In this document: piece by piece, positions 52,352 through 62,283 of the stretch
Layout of the letters: each line of letters opens with the position of its first letter
Numbering within the stretch: the stretch's first letter is position 1
Assembly (NCBI RefSeq): GCF_037890675.1
Contig: NZ_CP149574.1
Location: 4,068,874-4,132,873 of the forward strand
Source of the DNA: Methylovirgula sp. 4M-Z18
GTDB taxonomy: Bacteria; Pseudomonadota; Alphaproteobacteria; Rhizobiales; Beijerinckiaceae
DNA length: 64,000 bases
Direction of reading: 5' to 3'
Notes under the pieces: model-generated
Seen by the model: only the letters and a program-made list of their open reading frames with translations
Database searches by the model: none
Told to the model about the DNA's origin: nothing
Translations under genes and position numbers: made by a program

Positions 52352-53365
52352 TCACACTCCATTCCGCCGGGTGAGGTTCAGCAAGTTTTGCAGCACATTC
52401 TCCGCGGCAAATCCCACGCTTCTCATCAATTGCTGAACGAGCGTCTGCTTTTCTTCCATCGTCACTTTGAAAATCCGCGCCTCGTGCCGCGCGCGGAAGA
52501 GATAATCGTCCGATGTGCTCAACGCGTCGATGAGGCCGAGCGACAGCGCCTCCTGGCCGTACCAATGATCGCCATTGGCGACTTTTTCCAGCTCGATCTG
52601 CGGGCGGTAGCTCTGCACGAAGTGCTTGAACGCTACATGGGTCGCGCTGAGCTTTTCCTTGAAATGCTCGCGGCCCTCTTCGGTGATTTCGCCGAGCACG
52701 GAGACGGTGCGCTTATATTCGCCGGCCGTATATTGCTCGTAGTCGATGTCGTTCTTCTTGAGCAGCCGGTACAAATTCGGCACTTCCGCGACGACACCGA
52801 TCGAGCCGACCACCGCGAAAGGCGCGCAGAGAATCTTGTTGGCGGTGCAGGCCATCAGATAGCCGCCGCTTGCTGCGACCTCGTCGACGCAGACGGTCAG
52901 CGGAATTTTCGCGTCGCGGATGCGCAGGAGCTGCGACGCGGCATAGCCATAGGAGGTGACCAGCCCGCCGGGGCTGTCGATCTTGACGACGATCTCGTCA
53001 CTCTCGGGCTTGGCGATGGTCAAAACGCCGTCGATCTGCTGGGCGAGCTGCTCGGCGGCGCTCGCCTTCGTGTCGCCCTTGAACTCGATGAGGTAGAGGC
53101 ATTTGCGCGTATCCTTGCGCTCGAGCTTCGCCTCTTTCTTATGGGCCTTGCGCCGCGCTTTCAGCGCCTTCTTGTCGAGCACTTTCGCGACGAAACGCTC
53201 TTCCATCTCGTCGTAAAGGTGATTGAGATTGCTGATCGTGAGGCCGGTCTCGTCCTCCTCCTGCCCGCGCGCCACCGACGCGATGAGAATGACGAGGCCG
53301 CCAACCGCACCGACGATCAGCGCCGCCTTGAGGGCGAAAGACGCAATATGCAACCAGAAATCCAT
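52352..53365 (-). CDS. sohB: S49 family serine protease, SohB type
   Basis: A 337-residue membrane-anchored peptidase. One N-terminal transmembrane helix (about 10-32) is followed by the S49 protease domain; the catalytic serine is Ser166 in VDEVAASGGYL and Lys218 in AGEYKRT is the base, as in SppA/SohB. It faces the periplasm and degrades signal-peptide fragments or misfolded membrane proteins. The ATG at 53365 is preferred over an in-frame start at 53437. Confidence 0.9.
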   Translation of the reverse strand: MDFWLHIASFALKAALIVGAVGGLVILIASVARGQEEDETGLTISNLNHLYDEMEERFVAKVLDKKALKARRKAHKKEAKLERKDTRKCLYLIEFKGDTKASAAEQLAQQIDGVLTIAKPESDEIVVKIDSPGGLVTSYGYAASQLLRIRDAKIPLTVCVDEVAASGGYLMACTANKILCAPFAVVGSIGVVAEVPNLYRLLKKNDIDYEQYTAGEYKRTVSVLGEITEEGREHFKEKLSATHVAFKHFVQSYRPQIELEKVANGDHWYGQEALSLGLIDALSTSDDYLFRARHEARIFKVTMEEKQTLVQQLMRSVGFAAENVLQNLLNLTRRNGV

Positions 53366-53513
53366 CGCGAACCTATCCCTGTGGCGCGGCCGGCCTGTGC
53401 CAGAATGGGGCGGCGCCCATTTACGCCGCAAACCCAAAATTCACCAAGAGGCGCCAGATTGGCGTCGAGACCGGCGCCTCCAGTTCTCGCGTAAGCCGGT
53501 CCGCTTCATGAAT

Positions 53514-53543
53514 AAAGGGCGGTCCCTCACGGGGCCGCCCTTT
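53514..53543 (-). terminator. Rho-independent terminator after pnp
   Basis: AAAGGGCGG and CCGCCCTTT form a 9-bp stem with further inner CCC/GGG pairs. On the minus strand it follows the pnp stop (53566) by 22 bp; the T run is short there (TTTATT) but longer on the plus side. Confidence 0.8.
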
Positions 53544-53565
53544 TGTTTTCTTATTCGTCAGCGGC

Positions 53566-55719
53566 TTATTGGCTGGCCGTCTCTTCGGCTTTGCGCTCGG
53601 TCGCTTCCTTGGCCTCGATGTCCTCGCCGGTCTGCTGGTCGACGGCTTTCATCGAGAGGCGGATCTTGCCGCGCTCGTCGAAGCCGAGGAGCTTCACCTT
53701 CACCTTGTCGCCGTCCTTGACCACGTCCGAAGTCTTGGCAACGCGCTGCTTGGCGAGCTGCGAGATATGGACGAGGCCGTCCTTGGCACCGAAGAAGTTC
53801 ACAAAAGCGCCGAAATCGGCGACCTTCACGACGGTGCCGTCATAGATCATGCCGACTTCCGGATCGGAGGCGATCGACTTGATCCAGTTGATCGCGGCCT
53901 TGATCGACGCGCCGTCCGAGGAGGCGACCTTCACGGTGCCGTCGTCCTCGATATTGATCTTGGCGCCGGTCTTCTCCACGATCTCGCGGATCACCTTGCC
54001 GCCGGTGCCGATCACTTCGCGGATCTTGTCGGTCGCGATCTTCATGGTCTCGATGCGCGGCGCATGTTCGCCGAGTTCGGCGCGGGCGCCGGTGATGGCT
54101 TTCGCCATCTCGCCGAGGATGTGCAGACGCCCACCCTTGGCCTGATCCAAAGCGACCTTCATGATCTCTTCGGTGATGCCGGCGATCTTGATGTCCATCT
54201 GCAGCGAGGTCACGCCGTTTTCCGTGCCGGCGACCTTGAAGTCCATGTCGCCGAGATGATCCTCGTCACCGAGGATGTCGGAGAGCACGGCAAAGCGCTC
54301 GCCTTCCAGGATCAGGCCCATGGCGATGCCGGCCGTCGGGCGCTTCAGCGGGACGCCCGCATCCATCAGCGCCAGCGAGGAGCCGCAGACCGTTGCCATC
54401 GAGGAGGAGCCGTTCGATTCCGTGATCTCGGAGACGACGCGGACCGTATAGGGGAATTCCGCGGCGGTCGGCAGCATCGGACGGATCGCGCGCCAGGCGA
54501 GCTTGCCGTGACCGATTTCGCGCCGGCCGGGTGAACCCATGCGGCCCGTCTCACCCACCGAGTAGGGAGGGAAGTTGTAATGCAGCAGGAAGCGCTCTTT
54601 GTATGTGCCTTCCAGGCTGTCGATGAATTGCTCGTCTTCGCCGGTACCGAGCGTTGCCACGACCAGCGCCTGCGTCTCGCCGCGCGTGAACAGCGACGAG
54701 CCGTGGGTGCGCGGCAGCACGCCGACTTGCGCCAGAATCGGGCGCACCGTCTTGACGTCGCGTCCGTCAATACGGATGCCGGTATCGAGAATGTTCCAGC
54801 GCACGACCTTGGCTTGCAGGTCGTGGAAGGCCTCCGCCACCTGTTCCTTCGGGAACTTGGCTTCGCCTTCGGCCGGCAGCAGCGCCGCGTTCACTTTAGC
54901 TTTCACGGCGTCGACAGCGGCATAGCGCTGGGCCTTTGCGGTGATTTTATAGGCTTCGCGCAACTCGGCTTCGGCCACATCGGCCACGGCCTTTTCGACG
55001 TCCGACTTATCGGCAATCGCCAATTCGCGCGGCTCTTTGGCCGCCTTTTCCGCGAGACGGATGATGGCGTCGATCACCGGCTGGAAACCGCGATGGCCGG
55101 TCATGACCGCATCGAGCATCACGTCTTCAGACAGCTCTTTGGCTTCCGATTCGACCATCAGCACGGCATCCGACGTGCCCGCGACCACGAGATCGAGATC
55201 GGAGTTTTTCATTTCTTCGATGGTCGGGTTGAGTTTCAACTGACCATTGACGAGGCCAACGCGCGCCGCGCCGACCGGGCCCATGAACGGAATGCCCGAA
55301 ATGGTGAGCGCGGCGGACGCCGCCACCATCGACAGAATGTCGGTGTCGTTTTCCAGATCATGCGACAGGACCGTCACCACGACCTGCGTGTCGTTGCGGT
55401 AACCTTCCGGGAAGAGCGGGCGGATCGGGCGATCGATCAGGCGGGAAACCAGGGTTTCCTTTTCGGACGGGCGGCCTTCGCGCTTAAAATAACCACCGGG
55501 GATGCGGCCTGCGGCAAAGGCCTTTTCCTGGTAATTGACCGTGAGGGGGAAGAAGTCGACGCCCGGCTTCGGCGCCTTGGCGGAGACGACAGTTGCGAGC
55601 ACCGTGGTCTCGCCCAGGCTCGCGAACACTGCGCCATCGGCCTGGCGGGCGATGCGGCCGGTTTCCAACACCAGCTTCTGCCCTGCCCAGTCGATGATTT
55701 CTTTGTGGATTTCAAACAT
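53566..55719 (-). CDS. pnp: Polynucleotide phosphorylase
   Basis: A 717-residue PNPase from ATG 55719 (an in-frame extension to 55884 crosses the leader hairpins and is rejected). Two RNase PH domains are followed by a KH domain ([12 protein letters not shown], about residue 570) and an S1 domain. The C-terminus has a glutamate- and lysine-rich tail. It degrades RNA 3' to 5' with phosphate and is part of the degradosome. It follows rpsO on the same strand, the normal bacterial order; a structured leader lies between them. Confidence 0.97.
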   Translation of the reverse strand: MFEIHKEIIDWAGQKLVLETGRIARQADGAVFASLGETTVLATVVSAKAPKPGVDFFPLTVNYQEKAFAAGRIPGGYFKREGRPSEKETLVSRLIDRPIRPLFPEGYRNDTQVVVTVLSHDLENDTDILSMVAASAALTISGIPFMGPVGAARVGLVNGQLKLNPTIEEMKNSDLDLVVAGTSDAVLMVESEAKELSEDVMLDAVMTGHRGFQPVIDAIIRLAEKAAKEPRELAIADKSDVEKAVADVAEAELREAYKITAKAQRYAAVDAVKAKVNAALLPAEGEAKFPKEQVAEAFHDLQAKVVRWNILDTGIRIDGRDVKTVRPILAQVGVLPRTHGSSLFTRGETQALVVATLGTGEDEQFIDSLEGTYKERFLLHYNFPPYSVGETGRMGSPGRREIGHGKLAWRAIRPMLPTAAEFPYTVRVVSEITESNGSSSMATVCGSSLALMDAGVPLKRPTAGIAMGLILEGERFAVLSDILGDEDHLGDMDFKVAGTENGVTSLQMDIKIAGITEEIMKVALDQAKGGRLHILGEMAKAITGARAELGEHAPRIETMKIATDKIREVIGTGGKVIREIVEKTGAKINIEDDGTVKVASSDGASIKAAINWIKSIASDPEVGMIYDGTVVKVADFGAFVNFFGAKDGLVHISQLAKQRVAKTSDVVKDGDKVKVKLLGFDERGKIRLSMKAVDQQTGEDIEAKEATERKAEETASQ

Positions 55720-55776
55720 TGATCGTTCTTTCTTGAGTTCGACCCAAGCGATCCGCGATCCTTCAACCATCGGCAA

Positions 55777-55824
55777 GATGGCGAGAGGCTGTGCGGGAGC
55801 ACAGCATCCGGCGATCCTGCCATC
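55777..55824 (-). promoter_or_regulatory. Structured pnp leader, stem-loop
   Basis: On the minus strand GATGGC and GCCATC close a structure that contains a 7-bp stem GCTGTGC/GCACAGC with loop TCCC. It lies about 60 nt upstream of the pnp start. In E. coli a leader stem-loop cut by RNase III is the site of PNPase autoregulation; this could be the local equivalent, by analogy only. Confidence 0.5.
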
Positions 55825-55858
55825 AAACCGGACGCGGCCGGCTTGATCATGAAGGGTG

Positions 55859-55884
55859 ATGAACTTGGGCAAGCCCAAGTTCAT
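55859..55884. promoter_or_regulatory. Perfect 12-bp inverted repeat in the rpsO-pnp gap
   Basis: ATGAACTTGGGC and GCCCAAGTTCAT flank two A residues. It is 140 bp upstream of the pnp start. The 2-nt loop is short for a stable RNA hairpin, so it may be a protein site or an operator. A TATAGC-type -10 lies about 15 bp upstream of it on the minus strand. Confidence 0.55.
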
Positions 55885-55959
55885 TCGGGCAGCGTTCGCT
55901 ATAGGTCCTTACAACACATCACGAAAGACCAGCCCCATGCCGGCCCTCCGATGAGAAAA

Positions 55960-55989
55960 GCCCTCTCCGCGCGGGTGCGCGGAAAGGGC
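55960..55989 (-). terminator. Rho-independent terminator after rpsO
   Basis: On the minus strand GCCCTTTCCGCGC pairs with GCGCGGAGAGGGC (one mismatch), followed by TTTTCTC. It lies 10 nt after the rpsO stop and probably reduces read-through into pnp. Confidence 0.8.
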
Positions 55990-55998
55990 AAGTTTTGC

Positions 55999-56268
55999 TT
56001 AGCGACGGATGCCGAGCTTTTCGATGAGGGTCTTGTAGCGAGCCTCGTCCTTGCGCTTGACATAGTCGAGCAGCGTGCGGCGCTGCGACACGAGCTTCAA
56101 CAGCCCGCGACGCGAATGGTTGTCCTTGACATGCGACTTGAAATGCTGGGTCAGGTTGTTGATGCGCTCCGTAAGGATCGCGACCTGCACCTCGGGCGAA
56201 CCCGTGTCGCCCTTCTTGGCGGCATGTTCCTGAATCAGCGCCTGCTTGCGCTCAGCCGTAATCGACAT
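55999..56268 (-). CDS. rpsO: Ribosomal protein S15
   Basis: An 89-residue S15, the standard length, with the family signature [21 protein letters not shown] (split by conserved positions near residues 22-43) and HSRRGLL. It binds the 16S rRNA central domain. AAGGA precedes the start at 56268. Followed by a terminator and pnp on the same strand. truB, which often precedes rpsO, is absent here. Confidence 0.98.
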   Translation of the reverse strand: MSITAERKQALIQEHAAKKGDTGSPEVQVAILTERINNLTQHFKSHVKDNHSRRGLLKLVSQRRTLLDYVKRKDEARYKTLIEKLGIRR

Positions 56269-56874
56269 CGGTTAGTCCTTTCTGATAACGAGAGAAATGG
56301 CCGCGCTCGCCAGGGAGCGCCGAGCCGATGCCCCACCTGCTTGAGGCCGAGCCGGGATGTCGTCCAGCAAGGTCCAAAAAAGGTGAGCGCGCCGGAGGCC
56401 AAAGCCGCCAGCGATGGGCGCTATATACACGAAAAGTGATGCAAGGCCAGCAAAGAATGCGCCCCAGCGTCCCGGTTCGCCGCACCGACGAACCGCCAAT
56501 CCCTGGGCCACTCGCTCCACAGGGCGGATACGCAACCCTGGTTGACAATGCAGACATGGAATAAGCTATTGATATTTATTGATTATTAGCTCTATTAGTT
56601 TGTTCTCAAAAAAATTTCATTTTCGTATGGCACCTCCCCGACGATAAAACTCGGGACATTGGGTTCGCGCGATTCCTTCTATCTTGCCTCTCTCCAAATA
56701 TTCGTGTTTTGTTCTATCATCAAACCTGCCGCTTGTCATCCCTCGGCTGCAGGTCAAGCAGCAACAACCCGCAAAAACAAGCCTCGACATTCCGCGCATC
56801 CGCGTGTATAGGCCTCGCCTCAACTCAACAACAGCGTCCCGAAACGCTCGGCACCAGCCGAAACGGAGAGAAAA
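56269..56874. other. 606-bp intergenic region between rpsO and rplS
   Basis: No gene is supported. The left third is GC-rich and has only chance frames; 56560-56640 is strongly AT-rich. The rplS promoter-like pair lies at 56784-56812; a TTGACA hexamer is at 56541-56546. No tRNA or known riboswitch was recognised. It separates two divergent ribosomal genes. Confidence 0.6.
56784..56812 (+). promoter_or_regulatory. Probable rplS promoter
   Basis: TCGACA (56784-56789), a 17-nt spacer and TATAGG (56807-56812) resemble a housekeeping promoter, 63 bp ahead of the rplS start. Confidence 0.55.
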
Positions 56875-57279
56875 ATGAACCTGATCCAAACCCTGGAAGC
56901 CGAACAGGCTGCCAAACTCGCTGAAAAGCGCGCGACCCCTGATTTCGCCCCGGGCGACACCGTGATCGTCAACGTGAAGGTCAAGGAAGGCGAGCGTACC
57001 CGCGTCCAGGCCTATGAAGGCGTCTGCATCGCCCGCAACGGCGGCGGCCTCAACGAAAGCTTCACCGTCCGCAAGATTTCCTATGGCGAAGGCGTGGAAC
57101 GCGTGTTCCCGATCTTCTCGCCGATGATCGACTCGATCAAGGTCGTGCGCCGCGGCAAGGTGCGTCGCGCCAAGCTCTATTACCTGCGCGACCGCCGCGG
57201 CAAATCGGCCCGCATCGCCGAAAAGCAGGACAGCGCCGCCGTGAAGGCAGCCAAGGCTGCGGCGAAGGCTGCCAAGTAA
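56875..57279 (+). CDS. rplS: Ribosomal protein L19
   Basis: A 134-residue L19 with the conserved core [21 protein letters not shown] (seen in parts) and [23 protein letters not shown]. The C-terminus has an additional Ala/Lys tail. It sits at the interface of the subunits. GGAGAGA lies before the ATG. Unlike many genomes there is no rpsP-rimM-trmD upstream; it has its own promoter. Confidence 0.98.
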   Translation: MNLIQTLEAEQAAKLAEKRATPDFAPGDTVIVNVKVKEGERTRVQAYEGVCIARNGGGLNESFTVRKISYGEGVERVFPIFSPMIDSIKVVRRGKVRRAKLYYLRDRRGKSARIAEKQDSAAVKAAKAAAKAAK

Positions 57280-57305
57280 GTCTTTTTCGATTTCTTCGAT
57301 TTTCA

Positions 57306-57330
57306 AGAGCGCCGCGCCCAGCGGCGCTCT
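57306..57330 (+). terminator. Rho-independent terminator after rplS
   Basis: AGAGCGCCGC/GCGGCGCTCT, 10-bp stem, 5-nt loop, followed by TTGCTTTTG. It also lies at the end of the converging NUDIX gene. Confidence 0.85.
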
Positions 57331-57354
57331 TTGCTTTTGTGCGCGGACGCCGAT

Positions 57355-57936
57355 CTATTCGTCCCGAAACCCCAACAGCCCCATCTTCGCCATCGCGAGA
57401 TAAATCCCGGCGACATGCATCGATTGCGTGATCAGCCCGTCCGGCAGACCCGCCATCACCTCTGCTACCGGCACGAACTCGACTTGCAGCTCTTCACCAT
57501 GGTCGAGATTTTGTTCCGCGACCAGGCGCGCCTCCGGCGCGTAGAAAATATGCAGGCCGTTGTTTTGAATCGCCGGATTGGGGTCGAGCACGCAGATGGA
57601 ATGAAAGACATCCGCCGTATAGCCCGTCTCTTCGAGCAATTCGCGCCGCGCCGCCGCTTCGGCATCCTTGTCCGCCGCATCCATCATGCCGCCCGGCAAT
57701 TCCAGGCTCATGCGTTTGGTCCCGTGGCGGTATTGCCGCACGAGGAGCATTTGCCGCTCGGGGGTGAGCGCTACCACATGCACCCATTCGGGATAGTGCA
57801 GCAGGTAATACGGGTCGATCACCGCGCCGTTCGGGCTGACGATCCGCTCGGCATGCAGGTTCATCCAGCGGTCGGCGTGGATGACACGGCGCGATTCGAC
57901 CCGCCAGCCGTGGGTGCTTTTCTCATTCTTGCTCAT
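57355..57936 (-). CDS. NUDIX hydrolase, ADP-ribose pyrophosphatase-like
   Basis: A 193-residue protein from ATG 57936. The Nudix box is GGMMDAADKDAEAAARRELLEETGY with Asp in place of the first Glu (shown at about residue 76-99), and LPGG precedes it. It resembles ADP-ribose or GDP-mannose pyrophosphatases. It overlaps the VOC gene (ATGA). Substrate not certain. Confidence 0.87.
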   Translation of the reverse strand: MSKNEKSTHGWRVESRRVIHADRWMNLHAERIVSPNGAVIDPYYLLHYPEWVHVVALTPERQMLLVRQYRHGTKRMSLELPGGMMDAADKDAEAAARRELLEETGYTADVFHSICVLDPNPAIQNNGLHIFYAPEARLVAEQNLDHGEELQVEFVPVAEVMAGLPDGLITQSMHVAGIYLAMAKMGLLGFRDE

Positions 57937-58346
57937 GATTTCACCAGCGGTGCGTTGAGCAGCCAGCGATGGCCGAACGGATCGCGCAAGGCGGCATAGC
58001 GGGTGCCCCAGAAGGAATCGGTCGGCACGGTTTCGGGCTTGGCGCCCAGATTCACCGCCCGTTCGAAGGATTCGTCCACCTCCTGCGGCGTCGCGAATTC
58101 GAGGCTGACCGAAACGGTGGCCGGATCGCTCGGGATCGGCACCCGGCAATTGCCGAATTCGGGGAACATGTCCGCCAGGAACAACGAGCCACCGTTGATC
58201 ACGAGCTCACAATGCATGATCCGCAGGCCATCGAACGAGGGCATCAGCACCCTTTGGGTCGCCCCGAACACCGCCGCGTAAAAGCCGATCGCGGCGGAGG
58301 CCGGGGAAACGGTCAGGTAGGGTGCCACGGCCGGACGGTCTGACAT
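57933..58346 (-). CDS. VOC/glyoxalase superfamily protein
   Basis: A 137-residue protein from ATG 58346. The PhnB-like VOC fold is seen in VAPYLTV, IGFYAAVFGA and the C-terminal DPFGHRWLL; metal positions are partly kept. PhnB-type members are mostly uncharacterised. It is co-transcribed with the NUDIX gene. The long open frame upstream on the minus strand is antisense to leuC and is not part of it. Confidence 0.82.
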   Translation of the reverse strand: MSDRPAVAPYLTVSPASAAIGFYAAVFGATQRVLMPSFDGLRIMHCELVINGGSLFLADMFPEFGNCRVPIPSDPATVSVSLEFATPQEVDESFERAVNLGAKPETVPTDSFWGTRYAALRDPFGHRWLLNAPLVKS

Positions 58347-58460
58347 GCGCGCTCCGCAAATGTGAGGCCGCAGGATGTACTTCCCCTGCGAGGCCTTTCC
58401 GAGTAAATAAGCGCCTTCTACATAAGTTGTGAAGCCTAAAGGCCGACCGGGACGATTGAA

Positions 58461-59879
58461 ATGACACAAGCGCGTACGCTCTATGACAAGATCTGGGATG
58501 ACCATGTGGTCGAGACTCAAGCTGATGGCACCAGTCTCCTCTATATCGATCGCCATCTTGTCCATGAGGTGACGAGCCCGCAGGCCTTCGAGGGCCTGCG
58601 CCTGACGGGCCGCAAGGTGCGCGCGCCCGGCAAGACGCTGGCCGTGGTCGACCATAACGTGCCGACCACCGACCGCGCGCTGCCGATCACCGACCCCGAA
58701 AGCCGCACCCAGATCGACCAATTGGCGATCAATGCACGCGAATTCGGCATCGAATATTACAACGAATTCGACAAGCGCCAGGGCATCGTCCACATCATCG
58801 GGCCGGAACAGGGCTTCACCCTGCCGGGCACGACGATCGTGTGCGGCGACAGCCACACCTCGACCCATGGCGCCTTCGGCGCCTTGGCGCATGGCATCGG
58901 CACGTCGGAAGTCGAGCATGTGCTTGCGACCCAGACGCTGATCCAGAAGAAGGCCAAGAACATGCTGGTGCAGGTCGACGGCGAGCTCGCCGCCGGCGTC
59001 ACCGCGAAGGACATCATTCTCGCGATCATTGGCGAGATCGGCACCGCCGGTGGCACCGGCTACGTGATCGAATATGCCGGCGAGGCGATCCGCGCGCTTT
59101 CCATGGAAGGCCGCATGACGATCTGCAACATGTCGATCGAAGGCGGCGCCCGCGCCGGCCTGATCGCGCCGGACGAGAAGACCTATGCCTATCTGAAGGA
59201 CCGGCCGAAGGCGCCGAAGGGCGCGGCTTGGGACGAGGCGGTGCACTATTGGTCGCAGCTCAAGAGCGACGAGGGCGCGCATTTCGACAAGGTGATTAAG
59301 CTCGACGCGGCCAAATTGCCGCCGCTCGTCACCTGGGGCACCAGCCCCGAGGACGTGGCGACGATCGAAGGCGTCGTGCCGACGCCCGAGAGCGGCCACA
59401 GCGAGGCGAAGAAAGCGGCGATCCAGCGCGCGCTGGATTACATGGGCCTCAAGGGCGGCGAGAAGATGACCGACCTGAAGATCGACCGCGCCTTCATCGG
59501 CTCGTGCACCAACGGCCGCATCGAGGATTTGCGCGCTGCCGCCAAGATCGTCGAGGGCAAGAAGGTTGCCGCCCATGTCAACGCCATGGTCGTGCCGGGC
59601 TCGGGCCTCGTGAAGATCCAGGCCGAAGCGGAAGGGCTCGACAAGATCTTCAAGGATGCAGGCTTCGAATGGCGCGAGCCAGGCTGCTCGATGTGCCTCG
59701 CGATGAACCCGGACAAGCTGGCGCCGGGCGAGCGCTGCGCCTCGACCTCGAACCGCAATTTCGAAGGACGTCAGGGCTTCAAGGGCCGCACCCATCTCGT
59801 CTCCCCGACGATGGCGGCAGCGGCGGCGATCGCCGGGCATTTCGTCGATATTCGTAAGATCGACGTCGAAGCGGCCTAA
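58461..59879 (+). CDS. leuC: 3-isopropylmalate dehydratase large subunit
   Basis: A 472-residue aconitase-family enzyme, the standard LeuC length. Cluster cysteines are in FIGSCTNGR (near residue 348) and the pair in GCSMCLAMN (about 410). It isomerises 2-isopropylmalate in leucine synthesis together with LeuD, which is not in the window. Promoter not certain; a terminator follows at 59909. Confidence 0.97.
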   Translation: MTQARTLYDKIWDDHVVETQADGTSLLYIDRHLVHEVTSPQAFEGLRLTGRKVRAPGKTLAVVDHNVPTTDRALPITDPESRTQIDQLAINAREFGIEYYNEFDKRQGIVHIIGPEQGFTLPGTTIVCGDSHTSTHGAFGALAHGIGTSEVEHVLATQTLIQKKAKNMLVQVDGELAAGVTAKDIILAIIGEIGTAGGTGYVIEYAGEAIRALSMEGRMTICNMSIEGGARAGLIAPDEKTYAYLKDRPKAPKGAAWDEAVHYWSQLKSDEGAHFDKVIKLDAAKLPPLVTWGTSPEDVATIEGVVPTPESGHSEAKKAAIQRALDYMGLKGGEKMTDLKIDRAFIGSCTNGRIEDLRAAAKIVEGKKVAAHVNAMVVPGSGLVKIQAEAEGLDKIFKDAGFEWREPGCSMCLAMNPDKLAPGERCASTSNRNFEGRQGFKGRTHLVSPTMAAAAAIAGHFVDIRKIDVEAA

Positions 59880-59908
59880 AATCGCTTCTCATCATCAAGC
59901 AAAAAAGT

Positions 59909-59930
59909 GCGCGGAACGAGAGTTCCGCGC
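59909..59930 (+). terminator. Rho-independent terminator after leuC
   Basis: GCGCGGAAC/GTTCCGCGC with a GAGA loop, followed by TATTTTTATTT. It lies 30 bp past the leuC stop. Confidence 0.9.
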
Positions 59931-59943
59931 TATTTTTATTTGT

Positions 59944-60183
59944 ATGAGCGAAGACCAGGACAGGCAGAAAGAATCTGAGGAGATCCTGCGCCGGGTCGAG
60001 CGCGAGCACATCGGCTTGTTCGACTCGTCTCTCAGCCGTGCCGCCGATTATTTGCGCGCCAAGGATGCGCCGCCCGACGACCGGATCGAAGCCTGGGGCC
60101 GGCGCATCGCCCGGCTGCTGAGCCTGATCGCGCTGCTCGCCATCACCTTATGGGTCTTGGCGGACTATCTCGCCGACAAATGA
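59944..60183 (+). CDS. Small membrane protein of unknown function
   Basis: A 79-residue product: a charged helical N-terminus (SEDQDRQKESEEILRRVERE) and one C-terminal transmembrane helix (LLSLIALLAITLWVLADYL). The start lies in the tail of the leuC terminator, without a strong ribosome site. The pattern is a conserved tail-anchored hypothetical protein. No function is assigned. Confidence 0.6.
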   Translation: MSEDQDRQKESEEILRRVEREHIGLFDSSLSRAADYLRAKDAPPDDRIEAWGRRIARLLSLIALLAITLWVLADYLADK

Positions 60184-60323
60184 CCCTAGGGCGGCTGGGT
60201 GCCGGTCGTCAGGCCGAACGCCACGACTGTCGATCCCGAAATATCGCATTTGCGCGAGCAATCATTTGCATTCAAAATAGATCGGCCTTCGCGATGAGGG
60301 CAGCATCGGATGTCTCAAAAAAT

Positions 60324-61040
60324 ATGCCGACCTTCAAAATGATTAGAGCCCGCGCGGTGAAGCGGAAGGGCGGCGCGGATGTCATTGCAAAATTGCTCCC
60401 GCGTGTCGATTCGCCAGAAGCGTTGGCGGTGCTCGCCGACGACCGCGTCTTGAGCGAAATGACCCGTCGCATCTTCTGCGCGGGCTTCGTCTGGGGCGTG
60501 ATCGACGCCAAATGGCCGGGATTCGAAGAGGCTTTCTTAGGCTTTTCGCCACAGCGCCTTTTGTTCCAGCCCGATGATTTCTGGATCGAGCGCGCGTCCG
60601 ACACACGTATCGTGCGCAACGGCCAGAAGATCATGTCGGTCAAGGCCAATGCGCAATTCGTGGCCGACGTCGCCAAGGAGCACGGCAGTTTCGGACGTCT
60701 CTTAAGCGCCTGGCCGGCAAATGATCAGGTCGGGCTGCTCGATCTGATGGCGAAACGCGGATCGCGGCTCGGTGGCATGACCGGCCAATATTTCCTGCGC
60801 TTCATCGGCAAGGATTGCTTCATTCTGTCGCGCGACGTGATCACCTGCCTGCAGGATGCCGGCGTCGACATCGCGCCGGCCGCCTCGTCGAAGAAGGACC
60901 TGGCCGAGATCCAGGCCTGTTTCAACGCCTGGCATGACGAGACCGGCCTGCCCTATACCCATCTCTCGCGCATCTGCGCCATGTCGATCGGCGAGAACCA
61001 TCCGGTTGAAAAAATGATGGAATACGGCGACGAGCCCTAG
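60324..61040 (+). CDS. DNA-3-methyladenine glycosylase I-like protein
   Basis: About 238 residues from the ATG at 60324, whose MPTFKMIRARAVKRKGG start matches related proteins; upstream in-frame starts (60294, 60150) cannot be excluded, and no strong ribosome site decides. The HhH-GPD/Tag-like blocks are RNGQKIMSVKANAQF and GQYFLRFIGKDCFILSRDV. It probably excises alkylated bases. The helix-hairpin-helix fold is plausible; zinc ligands of Tag are not evident. Confidence 0.75.
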   Translation: MPTFKMIRARAVKRKGGADVIAKLLPRVDSPEALAVLADDRVLSEMTRRIFCAGFVWGVIDAKWPGFEEAFLGFSPQRLLFQPDDFWIERASDTRIVRNGQKIMSVKANAQFVADVAKEHGSFGRLLSAWPANDQVGLLDLMAKRGSRLGGMTGQYFLRFIGKDCFILSRDVITCLQDAGVDIAPAASSKKDLAEIQACFNAWHDETGLPYTHLSRICAMSIGENHPVEKMMEYGDEP

Positions 61041-61302
61041 ATCGTAGGCGTCTCTCCTTTCAGAATTGCTTGACGGACCATGCAGGGCTGCACATCGCGC
61101 ATTGCCGCGGCGCGCTCGCACCGCTAATCTCGCCTTAAATCTGTGGGATAGACCGCAGGATAAGAGGAGATCAGCACCGGTAAGCTATTGGCTCTCATTC
61201 TGATGAGCGACGCCGCTGATAGCAGTGTCATCTAACAAGTTGAAAATGGATCACATCCGGTGCCCTGTGCGGGCCGGCATCAGCAACAGAAAGGAATGAC
61301 TC

Positions 61303-61779
61303 ATGCGCATTTCCCTCGTGTTAAAATCCATCGCCTGTGTCGGATTTCTGGCAGCGGCCCAACCGGCCTTCGCGGACGCCACGGTCAAAGTCGGCGTCTT
61401 GCGCTGTGCGGTGTCCGCCGGACTTGGAATGGTGATCACGTCCTCGAAGGAAATGAGCTGCATCTTCCAGCCGTCGGGCGGCCATACGGAGCATTATTAC
61501 GGCACCATCCGTAAGTTCGGCATCGATATCGGCAAGACGGACCGCGGCACGCTGGTTTGGGGCGTCTTTGCGCCGTCGAGAACCCAGGAACATGGTGCGC
61601 TGGCGGGCGAATATGTCGGCGTCGCGGCCTCGGCGGCGGTGGGTGTCGGCGGCGGCGCCAATGCGCTGGTCGGCGGCTCCAATCAATCCTTCACCCTGCA
61701 GCCGTTCTCGGCGCAGGCACAACAGGGCCTCGATCTGACCGGCGGCGTGGCGGAGCTGACGCTGCGCGCCGGGAAATAA
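61303..61779 (+). CDS. DUF992 family exported protein
   Basis: A 158-residue protein with signal peptide (ending AQPAFA-DA near residue 25). VGVLRCAVSAGLG, EHYYGTIRKFGIDIG and LVWGVFAPS match DUF992, a family of beta-rich secreted proteins common in Hyphomicrobiales with no known function. AAAGGAATG lies before the start. Confidence 0.88.
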   Translation: MRISLVLKSIACVGFLAAAQPAFADATVKVGVLRCAVSAGLGMVITSSKEMSCIFQPSGGHTEHYYGTIRKFGIDIGKTDRGTLVWGVFAPSRTQEHGALAGEYVGVAASAAVGVGGGANALVGGSNQSFTLQPFSAQAQQGLDLTGGVAELTLRAGK

Positions 61780-61930
61780 ACAGGATCCAAAGGCCCGCTG
61801 GTTCGAGGGCCGGCGGGCAACCTGCGCTTGACCTTCCGCTTTTCCCGATCGCCGCTATGCTGCTGCTCCGGCAAACGGCATTGCCGTTTGGGGGAGGTAT
61901 TCTGTTGTACGAATCGCGGAGGCATCAGTC

Positions 61931-62278
61931 ATGCATATGATGGATTGGAACACATATCGCCAGCAGCTTGCAGCCGGCGTGAGCGGGCTCGGCAAGCTCA
62001 GCCCCGATACGGTCAGAGGCTACGCGCAGCTTGGGCAAGCGGGCGCCAAAACCAATCATCTCGACGCCAAGACCCGCGAGCTCATCGCGCTCGGCGTCGC
62101 GATCAGCCTGCGCTGCGACGGCTGCATCACCGTGCACGCCAATGAGGCGCGCAAGCACGGCGCGACGAAGGAAGAGATTGCCGAGGCTTTGGGCGTTGCG
62201 ATCAGCGTCAATGCCGGCGCGGCTCTGGTCTATTCGACCCGCGCGCTCGACGCCTTCGATGCGGCCGGTGAAACCTGA
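61931..62278 (+). CDS. Carboxymuconolactone decarboxylase/AhpD-like protein
   Basis: A 115-residue AhpD-fold protein. The catalytic CxxC (Cys62, Cys65) with His69 in RCDGCITVH is the alkylhydroperoxidase pattern and not the decarboxylase one, so a peroxidase or thiol-oxidoreductase role is likely. It precedes a DUF302 gene by 5 bp, probably an operon. Confidence 0.9.
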   Translation: MHMMDWNTYRQQLAAGVSGLGKLSPDTVRGYAQLGQAGAKTNHLDAKTRELIALGVAISLRCDGCITVHANEARKHGATKEEIAEALGVAISVNAGAALVYSTRALDAFDAAGET

Positions 62279-62283
62279 AGGGG

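Noticed and set aside
56617-57306. A 229-codon minus-strand frame over rplS
   Set aside because: It is the antisense of a ribosomal protein gene and has no recognisable domain.
57933-59840. A 635-codon minus-strand open frame that includes the VOC protein
   Set aside because: The upstream 1500 bases are antisense to leuC, whose conservation is strong; only the last 137 codons (from 58346) look like a real protein. GC-rich third positions keep the opposite frame open.
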